Shown here: positions 54,111 through 62,744 of the stretch, in pieces
How the letters are laid out: each line of letters begins with the position of its first letter
Numbering within the stretch: the stretch's first letter is position 1
Source of the DNA: Rhodanobacter sp. 67-28
GTDB taxonomy: Bacteria; Pseudomonadota; Gammaproteobacteria; Xanthomonadales; Rhodanobacteraceae
Assembly (NCBI GenBank): GCA_001898415.1
Contig: MKTU01000035.1
Coordinates: 17,436 to 81,435 of the forward strand
Length of the DNA: 64,000 nt
Reading direction: 5' to 3'
Position numbers and translations under genes: made by a program
The notes under the pieces: generated by a model
Told to the model about the DNA's origin: nothing
What the model saw: the letters and a program-made list of their open reading frames with translations, nothing else
Database searches by the model: none

Positions 54111-54380
54111 ATGGAAAACACACTGACCGTCGCTGAACTCAAACGCCGTGGTGCCGCCGCCATCGAGGATGGCCTTGAGCATGGCCCTATCCACTTGCTC
54201 AAACACAACAAGACGGCGGCAGTGGTGCTCTCGGAAGCCGATTACCGGCGGCTGGCTGGCGAACACCGCAAGAAAATACCGGGCTTGACTGCCATGCAGT
54301 GGTTGCTGGCTCATCCGGACACTGGGCGACTGGGCAAGCGGGAGATCGACCGTCGCCTGCGTAACGACCGCGACTGGTGA
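54111..54380 (+). CDS. Phd/YefM-like antitoxin
   Basis: 89 residues: NTLTVAELKRRGAAAIEDGL and GPIHLLKHNKTAAVVLSEADYRRL form the Phd/YefM N-terminal DNA-binding fold; the C-terminal helix (KREIDRRLRNDRDW) would wrap the toxin. An upstream in-frame start would add 11 residues but MENTLTVAEL matches the family start. It overlaps the PIN toxin gene. Confidence 0.85.
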   Translation: MENTLTVAELKRRGAAAIEDGLEHGPIHLLKHNKTAAVVLSEADYRRLAGEHRKKIPGLTAMQWLLAHPDTGRLGKREIDRRLRNDRDW

Positions 54381-54787
54381 TCGCCTTTCTCGACTCCAGC
54401 GCAATCATCTACCTCGTCGAAGGCAAGAAGCCTTTTGTCGACAGGGTTCGCCGACAACTGCAGACGCTGACGCTCGCCGAACCGGCGTTGCGCACCGCCG
54501 TCAGTCGGCTTGCGTGGCTGGAGTGCCGGACGGGGCCAATGAAAGCTGGAAACGTTAAAACGTTGGCCAGCTATGACGAATTTTTCGCGCGGGCGGATCT
54601 GATCTGCGTGGAAATGGGTGCCGATGTCGTCGACCTTGCCACGGCAATCCGGGCCCGGCATGGGCTGAAGGCGCCGGACGCCCTGCAGGCAGCTTGCTGC
54701 CTGCAACTTGGCAAGGATCATGTGTTTCTTACCGGCGACACCGGCTTCCGCCGCGTGGCGGGGCTGAACACCCGAATACTTGGTTGA
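54377..54787 (+). CDS. PIN domain toxin (VapC-like ribonuclease)
   Basis: 136 residues from GTG overlapping the antitoxin stop. It has the PIN metal-binding residues: Asp in AFLDSSAIIYLVEG, Glu in SRLAWLECRTGP, Asp in HGLKAPDALQAAC and Asp in FLTGDTGFRRVAGL. VapC-type toxins cut tRNA or rRNA. It is inserted in the middle of the glycan locus, three bases before a glycosyltransferase. Confidence 0.92.
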   Translation: MIAFLDSSAIIYLVEGKKPFVDRVRRQLQTLTLAEPALRTAVSRLAWLECRTGPMKAGNVKTLASYDEFFARADLICVEMGADVVDLATAIRARHGLKAPDALQAACCLQLGKDHVFLTGDTGFRRVAGLNTRILG

Positions 54788-54789
54788 CG

Positions 54790-55929
54790 ATGCGCATCGC
54801 CTTTCTGTGCAAACGCCGTTACATGGGCAAGGACGTGATCCTCGACCGCTATGCGCGGCTGTACGAGATTCCCTTCCAGTTGGCGCGGCTTGGTCACGAC
54901 GTGCGAGGCTTCTGCCTGAGCTACCAAGGCCACGACGATGGCGAATGGAAACATGAAGGCGAGCCAGGCAAGTTGCGTTGGGAGTCTCACTCGCTGGGCC
55001 GGCTTGTGCTGCCTGCACTGGCGGGTTATCCAAGGCATCTGCTGCGGCAATTGCACAGCTGGACACCCGACGTGCTGATTGGCGCCTCGGACATTCCCCA
55101 CGTTGCTCTGGCGGGATGGTTGGCCAAGCGTCTCGGTGTGCCGTATGCGGCCGATCTCTACGACAATTTCGAAGGCTTCGGCCAGGCGCGCATTCCGGGC
55201 ATGGTGACGGCGCTTCGCCACGCCGTGCGAGGGGCCGCGCTGGTGACCACCACGAGCGAGCCGTTGAAGGAACTGGTCGTGAATACCTACCGCGCACGTG
55301 GCGAAGTCCTTGCCATGCCGAGCACGGTGGACAAGAGTGTGTTCCATCCCCGGGATCGCACTGCTTGCCGCCTTGCGTTGGGCCTGCCAGAGGACGCCCG
55401 GCTGGTCGGTACGGCGGGTGGGTTGCATCGGGACAAGGGCGTGGATGCGTTATACGCGGCGTGGCCCACGATCGCCTCACGACGTCCCGACGCGCACCTG
55501 GTGCTGGCTGGCCCTTTCGATACGAGCTATCCACCACCGACCGATCCGCGCGTGCACTACCTGGGCCAGCTGCCGCATGCGCGCACTGCCGAACTGTTCA
55601 ACGCGCTCGATGTCGGCGTGATCTACCTGCGCGACACCCCGTTTGGTCGGTACTGCTTTCCGCAGAAAGCCTACGAAATGCTGGCGTGCAGTCTGCCGAT
55701 TGCTTCGGCACGAGTCGGCGTGATGCCGGAATTGCTCGCCTCGGCACCGGAAGGTCTGTACGCGGCGGACAGCCCGGCCGACCTTGCGCAGGCAGTGCTG
55801 GATCTGCTTGACCGCCCTGCCGTGGCCACCGTGCCGATCGACGATTGGGCACATATCGTGGGAGTGATGGAACAGCAGCTTGAGCGGATCATGGAAGGCT
55901 TCCCTTCTCCCGGCGTATCCCGAGAGTGA
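54790..55929 (+). CDS. Glycosyltransferase family 4-like
   Basis: 379 residues, GT-B fold. The N-terminal domain (MRIAFLCKRRYMGKDVILDR, then DVLIGASDIPHVALAGWLA) and the C-terminal donor site (LVGTAGGLHRDKGVDALY, LVLAGPF, YFP-like RYCFPQKAYEMLACSLPI) support this. Probably adds a sugar in the same pathway. The gene ends 20 bp from the convergent methyltransferase, so it closes the plus-strand operon. Confidence 0.88.
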   Translation: MRIAFLCKRRYMGKDVILDRYARLYEIPFQLARLGHDVRGFCLSYQGHDDGEWKHEGEPGKLRWESHSLGRLVLPALAGYPRHLLRQLHSWTPDVLIGASDIPHVALAGWLAKRLGVPYAADLYDNFEGFGQARIPGMVTALRHAVRGAALVTTTSEPLKELVVNTYRARGEVLAMPSTVDKSVFHPRDRTACRLALGLPEDARLVGTAGGLHRDKGVDALYAAWPTIASRRPDAHLVLAGPFDTSYPPPTDPRVHYLGQLPHARTAELFNALDVGVIYLRDTPFGRYCFPQKAYEMLACSLPIASARVGVMPELLASAPEGLYAADSPADLAQAVLDLLDRPAVATVPIDDWAHIVGVMEQQLERIMEGFPSPGVSRE

Positions 55930-55949
55930 AGAGCTGGGTTGCCGGCCGA

Positions 55950-56711
55950 TCAATCCGATCGCTTGATCCCGCAAGCCACGTAGCCATCACCCAGGTCCCG
56001 GTTGTAGAACCAGCGCTGCACTACACAAAACGGCAGGACCAGTTTGTCGCTCAGCAATGACAACGTGCGATTGATTGCCTCGGGTTTCGCCTGGGCACTG
56101 CGGATGCTGCGCTGTTCGGCGCTCAGACCATTGTAGCTGCTGTCGTTGCGCACGATGCGATTGGATAGGCGCCGGGTAAGTTCAGTGATCGGGTAACCGT
56201 AGTTGATGATCCGGACGCCATCAACACCACCATCGCGCATCAGCTGGCGAAGCTGATCCTTTTCGTACCGCCTCACGTGCCCGACGAGTTCGTCGGAGCG
56301 GCCGTACTTCCTGGCATGCGCCGGCACGGAGAGCAAGACCGAGCCGCCGGGCTTGAGGTAGCGCATCCATTCGCGGAACACGTCCAGGTCGTTCTCGATG
56401 TGTTCAAGCACCTCAAAAGCAAACAGATAGTCGAACTCCTCGGGCAGAAGCTCGGACAACTCGTCGACCACCCGAATGCGCTCCCCGGCATCGGCCAAGT
56501 TTCGGCGGATCAGCTGCCGGCTCGCCTCGCCCAGGTCGTGACACGCGCCGGAGAACCCTCTCTCAAGGAAGAGCCGTGTCATGTGACCGGTCCCGGCGCC
56601 CATCTCGACGAACCGTCCCGTTGGCCAGGAACGGCTTACGTCTCGAACGGTACTTTCTCGCAGGATCAGCTTGGGTTGCTTCTGCATGGGTGCCCCGGAA
56701 CCTTCGATCAT
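55950..56711 (-). CDS. SAM-dependent methyltransferase (class I)
   Basis: 253 residues. Motif I FVEMGAGTGHMTRLFLE, then DYLFAFEVLEHIENDLDVFR and YLKPGGSVLLSVPAH. The region after the Rossmann fold (GHVRRYEKDQLRQLMRDGG) is typical of glycan-locus methyltransferases. The start overlaps the upstream GT4 stop (ATGA); a later in-frame ATG (MQKQPK) is possible. Last gene of a three-gene minus-strand operon. Confidence 0.85.
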   Translation of the reverse strand: MIEGSGAPMQKQPKLILRESTVRDVSRSWPTGRFVEMGAGTGHMTRLFLERGFSGACHDLGEASRQLIRRNLADAGERIRVVDELSELLPEEFDYLFAFEVLEHIENDLDVFREWMRYLKPGGSVLLSVPAHARKYGRSDELVGHVRRYEKDQLRQLMRDGGVDGVRIINYGYPITELTRRLSNRIVRNDSSYNGLSAEQRSIRSAQAKPEAINRTLSLLSDKLVLPFCVVQRWFYNRDLGDGYVACGIKRSD

Positions 56712-57961
56712 TCTCGCTCGGACGGATACGCTGTGCGGCGAGCGGTGGTGCCCGCACCATCGACGCATTGCTGCAATTGCCGTGCATAGCCATCGGCGAT
56801 GTTCTGCCAGTCAATGCGCTCTGCAGCAGCCTTGCGAATAGCGGCAGCACGCAGGCGTGCCTGCTCCGGATTGCCAAGTGAGGCGACAATCGAAGTGGCC
56901 AGCGCGTGGCTGTCACCGGGCCTCACGCAGACATCGGCACGAGTCTCGCCCAGCAGATCCTCGATGCCGGCAACGTCACCCACCAGCACCGGACATCCGC
57001 AGCCGATGGCTTCCATCAGCACGACCGGCAATCCTTCCTGGTTGCCCGAATCATCGCGTATGAACGGCGCTACGAAAAGACTGGCGCTTCGATAGAGTGC
57101 AGGCAACGCGGATTGAGCTATGGCACCAAGAAACCTCACTCTCGCCGCGATGCCCAGTCGGCTCGCCTGTGCTTTCAGCGCGTCCTCTTCCGGGCCGAAC
57201 CCCGCGATGGTCAGGAACGTGGCAGGCCGCTGCGCGAGTACTGCCGGCATGGCATCAAGCAAGTGGACGAGGCCCTTCTTTGGCACCAACCGCCCGACGA
57301 ACAACAGTTCGTCACTGCCCCGCTGGATCGTCGGATCGGGTATGAACCGCTCACGCATGTCCACGCCCATCGGAAGCACGGTCATGCGCGGCGGGTGCAG
57401 GCCCACGCGCACCGCCTCTTCGCACATGGCACTGCTGACGACGGTCATCGCCGAGGAGGAAGCAGCCACGCGACGCTTGAGTGTATTCAACGCACGGCCC
57501 CGCAGACCGAAAAGGTCGCCGCCATGCGAGGTCACCAGGTAGGGAATACCGGCAACACAATTGAGTCGGTGTGCGATCAGCCCTTGTGGCAGCAACCAGT
57601 GAGCATGGATCACGTCCACGCGGTGGCGCCTCACCAATCGACGGGCTGCTACGTACTGCCCTATGAGGAAGCCGGGAACCAGCAGCCACTTCCACCGGCT
57701 CCGGCGCAGGTTGGTCGCGATGCCGCCATGGTTCACCAGCGTCTCCAGGCGACGGGGCGCATAGTGATACCGCACGACGTCGACGCCATCTAGCTCGCCG
57801 CTGGCGTCGGCACCCGGTGCATCCGGAACCAGGGCGATGACACGGAAGCGGCCGGCCAGCCGACGGCACAACTCGTGCACGAAGCCAGGTTCCGGATCAT
57901 CACGCCAACGCGGATAGGTCGAAGCCAGCACCAGTACAGTGGGCCTGGGGTATTCAGTCAT
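56708..57961 (-). CDS. Glycosyltransferase family 4
   Basis: 417 residues with a GT-B fold: VLASTYPRWRDDPEPGFVHE at the N-terminus, VDVIHAHWLLPQGLIAHRL, SHGGDLFGLRGRAL and the donor domain ELLFVGRLVPKKGLVHLLDA with the EX7E site NQEGLPVVLMEAIGCGCP. Similar enzymes extend exopolysaccharide or O-antigen units. It overlaps both operon neighbours. Confidence 0.92.
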   Translation of the reverse strand: MTEYPRPTVLVLASTYPRWRDDPEPGFVHELCRRLAGRFRVIALVPDAPGADASGELDGVDVVRYHYAPRRLETLVNHGGIATNLRRSRWKWLLVPGFLIGQYVAARRLVRRHRVDVIHAHWLLPQGLIAHRLNCVAGIPYLVTSHGGDLFGLRGRALNTLKRRVAASSSAMTVVSSAMCEEAVRVGLHPPRMTVLPMGVDMRERFIPDPTIQRGSDELLFVGRLVPKKGLVHLLDAMPAVLAQRPATFLTIAGFGPEEDALKAQASRLGIAARVRFLGAIAQSALPALYRSASLFVAPFIRDDSGNQEGLPVVLMEAIGCGCPVLVGDVAGIEDLLGETRADVCVRPGDSHALATSIVASLGNPEQARLRAAAIRKAAAERIDWQNIADGYARQLQQCVDGAGTTARRTAYPSERE

Positions 57962-58808
57962 GGCGCCGGTAGGTCAGTCCCGTGATCTGCTCGGAAACCA
58001 GTCCGATCAAAAACACGATCACGCACGCGCTCCACATCAACATGCTGCCGTTGGTGAGCCGGCCGTAGTGGCTGTAGGTCCACGCGTAATTCGCGCACCC
58101 CAGCAGGAAGAACACCGCACTCGCCGGCACGAACAGCTTGAGCGGCGAATACAGCGTGGCGATCTTGAAGATGATCAGCAGGAAGCGGATGCCGTCCTTG
58201 AGGGGTCGGATGTGGCTCTTGCCCACGCGCTGGGCGGCCTTGATCGGGACGTAGGCGACCGCGTAGGCGCTGCGGAAGAACGCCATGGTGCTGGTGGTGG
58301 GGTAGCTGAAGCCGTTGGGCAGCAGGTGCAGAAATTCGCGGAACTTGTCGGCACGCACCGCGCGGAAGCCGGAGGTGAGGTCGAGCACGGGATGGCCGGT
58401 CATCTTGGTGGCGAGCCAGTTGTACACGGTGTTGGCGATGCCGCGGCCGACACCGGCCTGGCTGCTCCAGTCGCGGGCACCCACCACCATGTCGTAGCCG
58501 CGGTCGAGCTGGTCGAGCAAACGCGCGACATCGGCCGGGTCGTGCTGGCCGTCGCCGTCCATGAACACCAGGATGTCGCCGCTGGCGGCACGGGTGCCGC
58601 GCTTGATCGCCGCGCCGTTGCCCATCGAGTACGGCGAGGACAGGCATTGCACGCCGTGGCTTTCGCAGATGCCGCGGGTGTCGTCGGTGGAGCCGTCGTC
58701 GACCACGATGATCTCGGCCTGCGGCTGCGCCGCGCGCAGTTGCGGCAGCAAGACCGCGAGCGCAGGCGCCTCGTTCTTGGCAGGCAGGATGATGCTGAGC
58801 TGGTTCAA
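57954..58808 (-). CDS. Glycosyltransferase family 2, polyprenyl-phosphate sugar transferase-like
   Basis: About 284 residues from TTG. GT-A domain: LSIILPAKNEAPALAVLLP, IIVVDDGSTDDTRGI, VFMDGDGQHDPADV. The C-terminal ~90 residues contain two membrane helices (LFVPASAVFFLLGCANYAW, MWSACVIVFLIGLVS). This is the DPM1/GtrB-like plan that loads a single sugar onto undecaprenyl phosphate, the donor type used by GT-C transferases such as those next to the pilins. First gene of the minus-strand operon. Confidence 0.88.
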   Translation of the reverse strand: MNQLSIILPAKNEAPALAVLLPQLRAAQPQAEIIVVDDGSTDDTRGICESHGVQCLSSPYSMGNGAAIKRGTRAASGDILVFMDGDGQHDPADVARLLDQLDRGYDMVVGARDWSSQAGVGRGIANTVYNWLATKMTGHPVLDLTSGFRAVRADKFREFLHLLPNGFSYPTTSTMAFFRSAYAVAYVPIKAAQRVGKSHIRPLKDGIRFLLIIFKIATLYSPLKLFVPASAVFFLLGCANYAWTYSHYGRLTNGSMLMWSACVIVFLIGLVSEQITGLTYRRHD

Positions 58809-58887
58809 GATCGGGCTCCCCGGGAAAAAGGGATCATAGCGTGAAGGCCAATTGGTGGTCGGCGGCGGCACATTTCGAAACAGGCAC

Positions 58888-59052
58888 TACCCCGTACCAC
58901 GTGCGGAGAACGGGGCCTTGTTCAAGCAGTACGCGGAGTTGGCGAAGGACAAACCGCACGTGACTTTCGTGGAGCGGCTACTACAACCTGGATCAGTTGG
59001 TTGGGGCCGCGTTGGCGGCGGCGAAAAAGTTGCTGACGACAACTCCCGCTGA
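58888..59052 (+). pseudogene. 3' fragment of a second UDP-galactopyranose mutase gene
   Basis: It encodes YPVPRAENGALFKQYAELAK and then, after a deletion of about 13-14 bases relative to the intact gene, YYNLDQLVGAALAAAKKLL in another frame. Both segments align with the C-terminus of the intact mutase at 53.9-54.05 kb but with about 25% base differences, so it is an old or separately acquired copy rather than a recent duplication. Confidence 0.88.
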
Positions 59053-59137
59053 TTCCCCTTCGAGCAGGTGTGACGCGCCGCCCGCCCTGAGCTGTCAGCT
59101 CGCGCAGGCTGTGTTGCCGCACACGGCCTTGTGCCTA

Positions 59138-59279
59138 TCGCGCCACTTTATGTGGCGCAATAGCTCTTTCCGCCTGTATCGCGCCACTGTATATGGCGCA
59201 ATAGCCCTTTCCGCTTGCATCGCGCCACTTTATATGGCGCAATCGTGGCCATGATGCCGATTGCGCCACTTCTTGCGAG
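59138..59279 (+). promoter_or_regulatory. Four 41-bp-phased palindromic operators before the Fic-like gene
   Basis: Cores GCGCCAC-TTTAT-GTGGCGC (59140-59158), GCGCCAC-TGTAT-ATGGCGC (59181-59199), GCGCCAC-TTTAT-ATGGCGC (59222-59240) and a half site GCGCCACTTCTT (from 59263). Starts are spaced exactly 41 bp. The intervals carry a repeated AATAGCYCTTTCCGCYTG. The last half site ends 16-22 bp before the ATG. Likely binding sites for the winged-helix part of the Fic-like protein (autoregulation). Confidence 0.8.
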
Positions 59280-59290
59280 AGACACCGGTC

Positions 59291-60679
59291 ATGCCAAAAA
59301 CCTTGCCCGCGGCAGAACTGGACGCCTTGGTCGCCGCCATCGAAGACGGCGGCCACGGCGTATCCGTAGACATGTTGGGTCGGCGCTTTCCGAATCTGCC
59401 CCGGCGAACCCTGCAACGCAGGCTGGCTCGACTGGTGCGGGACGGGCGGCTACGAGCGGAGGGCAAGGGACCGGCCCGGCGTTACCACCCCCCCCTGCCA
59501 TCCTCGGCACTGGATATTCGCGACAGCAGCGGCACGAATCCATCGGGCATCGACGACGACATTCCCCTTTCCCCTGAAGGGAGCGAGCTGCGCACCCTGA
59601 TGCGCCGCCCCCTGTTCCAGCGCACGCCGGTCGGCTACCAGCGAAAATTTCTCGACGATTACCAGCCCAACCACAGCTTCTACCTGGCGCGTGACCTGCG
59701 TGCACATCTGCATGAACTCGGCCGTTCGCAAGCTGATCTGCAACCGGCCGGAACGTACGCACGCCAAGTCATGGATCGCCTGCTGGTCGATCTTTCGTGG
59801 TCATCGAGCCGCCTGGAAGGCAACACCTATTCACGGCTGGACACGCAGAACCTGGTCGAGTTCGGCCGCTATGCCGCGGGAAAGGATCGCCTGGAAGCCC
59901 AGATGATCCTGAACCACAAGGCTGCCATCGAGATGCTGGTGGGCCAAGCGGATCTGATCGGGTTCAACCGTTACACCCTGCAGAACCTGCACGCCCTGCT
60001 GGCGGAGAACCTGCTGACGGACACTGGGGCCGGTGGACGCTTGCGCGGGATCGACATCGGCATCACGGGTACGGTTTACCACCCTGTCGCCATTCCTCAG
60101 CAGATCGTCGACGGCTTCGATACCTTGCTGGCCAAGGCAACCGCCATCGAGGATGCTTTTGAACAAGCGTTTTTCGTGATGGTGCAACTGCCTTATCTGC
60201 AACCTTTCGTTGACGTCAACAAACGCGTGTCCCGGCTCGCGGCGAACATCCCCTTGATCAAGCAAAACCTGGCGCCGCTGTCGTTCGTGGATGTCCCCAA
60301 GGCCGCGTATGTCGATGGCACGTTGGCTGTGTATGAACTCAACCGCGTCGAATTGTTGCGCGATGTTTTTGCCTGGGCCTACGAACGCTCGTGCCGCCGC
60401 TACACCCTGATCAAGCAGGCGCTGCCCGAACCCGATCCACTGCGCCTGCGCTATCGCGACGAGCTGTTGCGAGTCGTCGGCCGAGTGGTTCGTGACGGCC
60501 TCGCCGCCACAGCCGAGGTGATCCAGCCCCTGGCTGGCGATAACGTGGCCGCCGAGGACAGGGAAGCTTTCGTTGCCATGGCCCTCAATGAGTTGCTGCA
60601 ATTGCACGAAGGCAATATTGCGCGGTATCAATTGCGCCCTTCGGAGTTCGCTGCCTGGAAAGCCGGGGGACACCCATGA
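59291..60679 (+). CDS. Fic-like protein with N-terminal winged helix
   Basis: 462 residues. Residues 1-68 form a winged helix (VSVDMLGRRFPNLPRRTLQR ... RDGRLRAEGKGPARRY). The Fic domain follows, with an inhibitory-helix-type motif SSSRLEGN (Ser172 to Glu176) and the Fic loop QPFVDVNKR at 304-312. Compared with HPFxxGNGR, the catalytic His is Gln and the first Gly is Val. Relatives with QPFxDxNKR occur widely, so AMPylation is unlikely or altered. The C-terminal ~120 residues are helical. ATG follows the operator array. Confidence 0.88.
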   Translation: MPKTLPAAELDALVAAIEDGGHGVSVDMLGRRFPNLPRRTLQRRLARLVRDGRLRAEGKGPARRYHPPLPSSALDIRDSSGTNPSGIDDDIPLSPEGSELRTLMRRPLFQRTPVGYQRKFLDDYQPNHSFYLARDLRAHLHELGRSQADLQPAGTYARQVMDRLLVDLSWSSSRLEGNTYSRLDTQNLVEFGRYAAGKDRLEAQMILNHKAAIEMLVGQADLIGFNRYTLQNLHALLAENLLTDTGAGGRLRGIDIGITGTVYHPVAIPQQIVDGFDTLLAKATAIEDAFEQAFFVMVQLPYLQPFVDVNKRVSRLAANIPLIKQNLAPLSFVDVPKAAYVDGTLAVYELNRVELLRDVFAWAYERSCRRYTLIKQALPEPDPLRLRYRDELLRVVGRVVRDGLAATAEVIQPLAGDNVAAEDREAFVAMALNELLQLHEGNIARYQLRPSEFAAWKAGGHP

Positions 60680-60881
60680 TGCGATTCGATCACACGGCGT
60701 GCCGATGCGGTTCGATTCTTGCTTGTCTATCCCGCGAGCCATCCGGGGCCCGCGCCAAGCCTGGCGCGGCTGCCGGCTTGTGCGCTGCATCACCCTATCG
60801 GATCGAAGCGCAGGCAAAGGATGACCTGAGCGCCAGACTGCGGTAGATTCAACCACATACGGGGAAAGGGTCACGTAAGTT

Positions 60882-62603
60882 ATGTCATCGCAACCGCAAC
60901 CGTCGCTCGCAGGCCTGACCGGCATGGCGCGCCGCCTGGTGTCCGAAGGGCTGCTGCCCGAGGATGACGTTCGCAAGGCGATGGTCGACAGCACGCAACG
61001 CAAGGTGTCGCTGGGCGCGTGGCTGCTGGATCACAACCTGGTCGAGAACGCGCAGCTGACGCGGGTGCTTTCGCTCGAGTTCGGCATGCCGATGATGGAC
61101 GTGACCTCGCTCAACCCGACCACGATGCCGCTGGACCTGATCAGCGAGGCGCTGATGACCAAGCATCAGGCGCTGCCGCTGTTCCGGCGCGGCAAGCGCC
61201 TGTTCGTGGGCATCGCCGACCCGACCCAGTCGCACGCGCTGGACGAGATCAAGTTCCATTCCAATTGCCTGGTCGAGCCGATCCTGGTCGAGCGCAGTTC
61301 GCTGCAGCGGACGATCGAGAACCTGCTGAACTCCATGCGCGACAACATGCCGGACATGGATACCGGCGAGTTCGACGAGCTGGATCTGGAGGTGGGCAGC
61401 GACGAGGCCGAATCCACCGGCATCGACGCCAATGCCACGGACGACGCCCCGGTGGTGAAGTTCGTCAACAAGATCCTGGTCGACGCGATTCGCCGCGGCG
61501 CCTCGGACATCCATTTCGAACCGTTCGAAACCCAGTACCGGGTGCGCCTGCGCATGGACGGCATGTTGAAGGCCGTGGCCAGCCCGCCGATGAAGATGGC
61601 CAACCGGATCTCCTCGCGCCTGAAGGTGATGGCGCAGCTGGACATCGCCGAGAAGCGCGTGCCGCAGGACGGCCGCATCAAGCTCAACCTCTCCAAGACC
61701 CGCGCGATCGACTTTCGCGTCAGCTCGCTGCCGACGCTGTTCGGCGAGAAGATCGTGCTGCGTATCCTCGACGGTTCGGCGGCCAGGATCGGCATCGAGA
61801 AACTGGGCTACGAGCCGGAGCAGCAGAAGCTCTACGTCGATGCGATCCACAAGCCTTACGGCATGGTGCTGGTCACCGGCCCCACCGGCTCGGGCAAGAC
61901 GGTGTCGCTGTACACCGGCCTGAACATGCTCAACACCGCCGAGCGCAACATCTCCACGGTGGAGGACCCGGTCGAAATCCGCGTCGAGGGCATCAACCAG
62001 GTGCAGCAGAACGCCAAGCGCGGCATGACCTTCGCCAGCGCATTGCGTTCGTTCCTTCGCCAGGACCCGGACGTGATCATGGTCGGCGAAATCCGTGACC
62101 TGGAAACCGCCGAGATCGCGATCAAGGCCGCGCAGACCGGCCACATGGTGCTGTCCACCCTGCACACCAACGACGCGGCGCAGACGATCGCGCGCCTGAT
62201 GAACATGGGCATCGCGCCCTACAACATCACCTCGTCGGTGACCCTGATCATCGCCCAGCGCCTGGCCCGGCGCCTGCACGAATGCAAGAAGCCGATCGAG
62301 CTGCCGCCGAAGGTGCTGCTGGATGCCGGCTTCAGCCAGGCCGACATCGACGCCGGCCTGACCATCTACCAGGCCGTGGGTTGCGAGGGCTGCAACGAGG
62401 GCTACAAGGGCCGCGTGGGCATCTACCAGGTGATGCCGATGCTGGAGGATATCCAGAAGATCATCCTGCAGGGCGGCAATGCGATGCAGATCGCCGAAGT
62501 GGCCAAGGCCGCCGGAGTCAACGACCTGCGCGCCTCGGCCCTGCTCAAGGTGAAGCAGGGGCTGACCAGTCTCACCGAGATCGACCGGGTGACCAAGGAA
62601 TGA
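60882..62603 (+). CDS. pilB: Type IV pilus assembly ATPase PilB
   Basis: 573 residues. N-terminal MshEN-type domain (1-150), then the AAA-like ATPase: RGASDIHFEPFETQYRVRLR, Walker A GPTGSGKTVSLYTGL, Asp box EDPVEIRVEGINQ, Walker B DPDVIMVGEIRD and His box GHMVLSTLHTNDA. The zinc tetracysteine is formed by ECKK and GCEGCNEGYKGRVG. It powers pilus extension. The 200-bp gap before it separates it from the accessory island. Confidence 0.97.
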   Translation: MSSQPQPSLAGLTGMARRLVSEGLLPEDDVRKAMVDSTQRKVSLGAWLLDHNLVENAQLTRVLSLEFGMPMMDVTSLNPTTMPLDLISEALMTKHQALPLFRRGKRLFVGIADPTQSHALDEIKFHSNCLVEPILVERSSLQRTIENLLNSMRDNMPDMDTGEFDELDLEVGSDEAESTGIDANATDDAPVVKFVNKILVDAIRRGASDIHFEPFETQYRVRLRMDGMLKAVASPPMKMANRISSRLKVMAQLDIAEKRVPQDGRIKLNLSKTRAIDFRVSSLPTLFGEKIVLRILDGSAARIGIEKLGYEPEQQKLYVDAIHKPYGMVLVTGPTGSGKTVSLYTGLNMLNTAERNISTVEDPVEIRVEGINQVQQNAKRGMTFASALRSFLRQDPDVIMVGEIRDLETAEIAIKAAQTGHMVLSTLHTNDAAQTIARLMNMGIAPYNITSSVTLIIAQRLARRLHECKKPIELPPKVLLDAGFSQADIDAGLTIYQAVGCEGCNEGYKGRVGIYQVMPMLEDIQKIILQGGNAMQIAEVAKAAGVNDLRASALLKVKQGLTSLTEIDRVTKE

Positions 62604-62744
62604 CGCCCGGCGGGGCTGCAGCGCTGCGGAACTTGCGCAAGGCGCCACGGTTTGCAGCGCCGAAAATGACCTAAGCTGTAGAAAATGACTTGCCAGCCGG
62701 CCCGCGCGCCGGCTTCGAGATCGAACCATCGGGGGAAGATGCGC

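Noticed and set aside
59138..59279. The 41-bp repeats looked at first like a small CRISPR array
   Set aside because: The intervals between palindromes are themselves near-identical, there are only three to four units, and no cas gene is nearby. They behave as operators.
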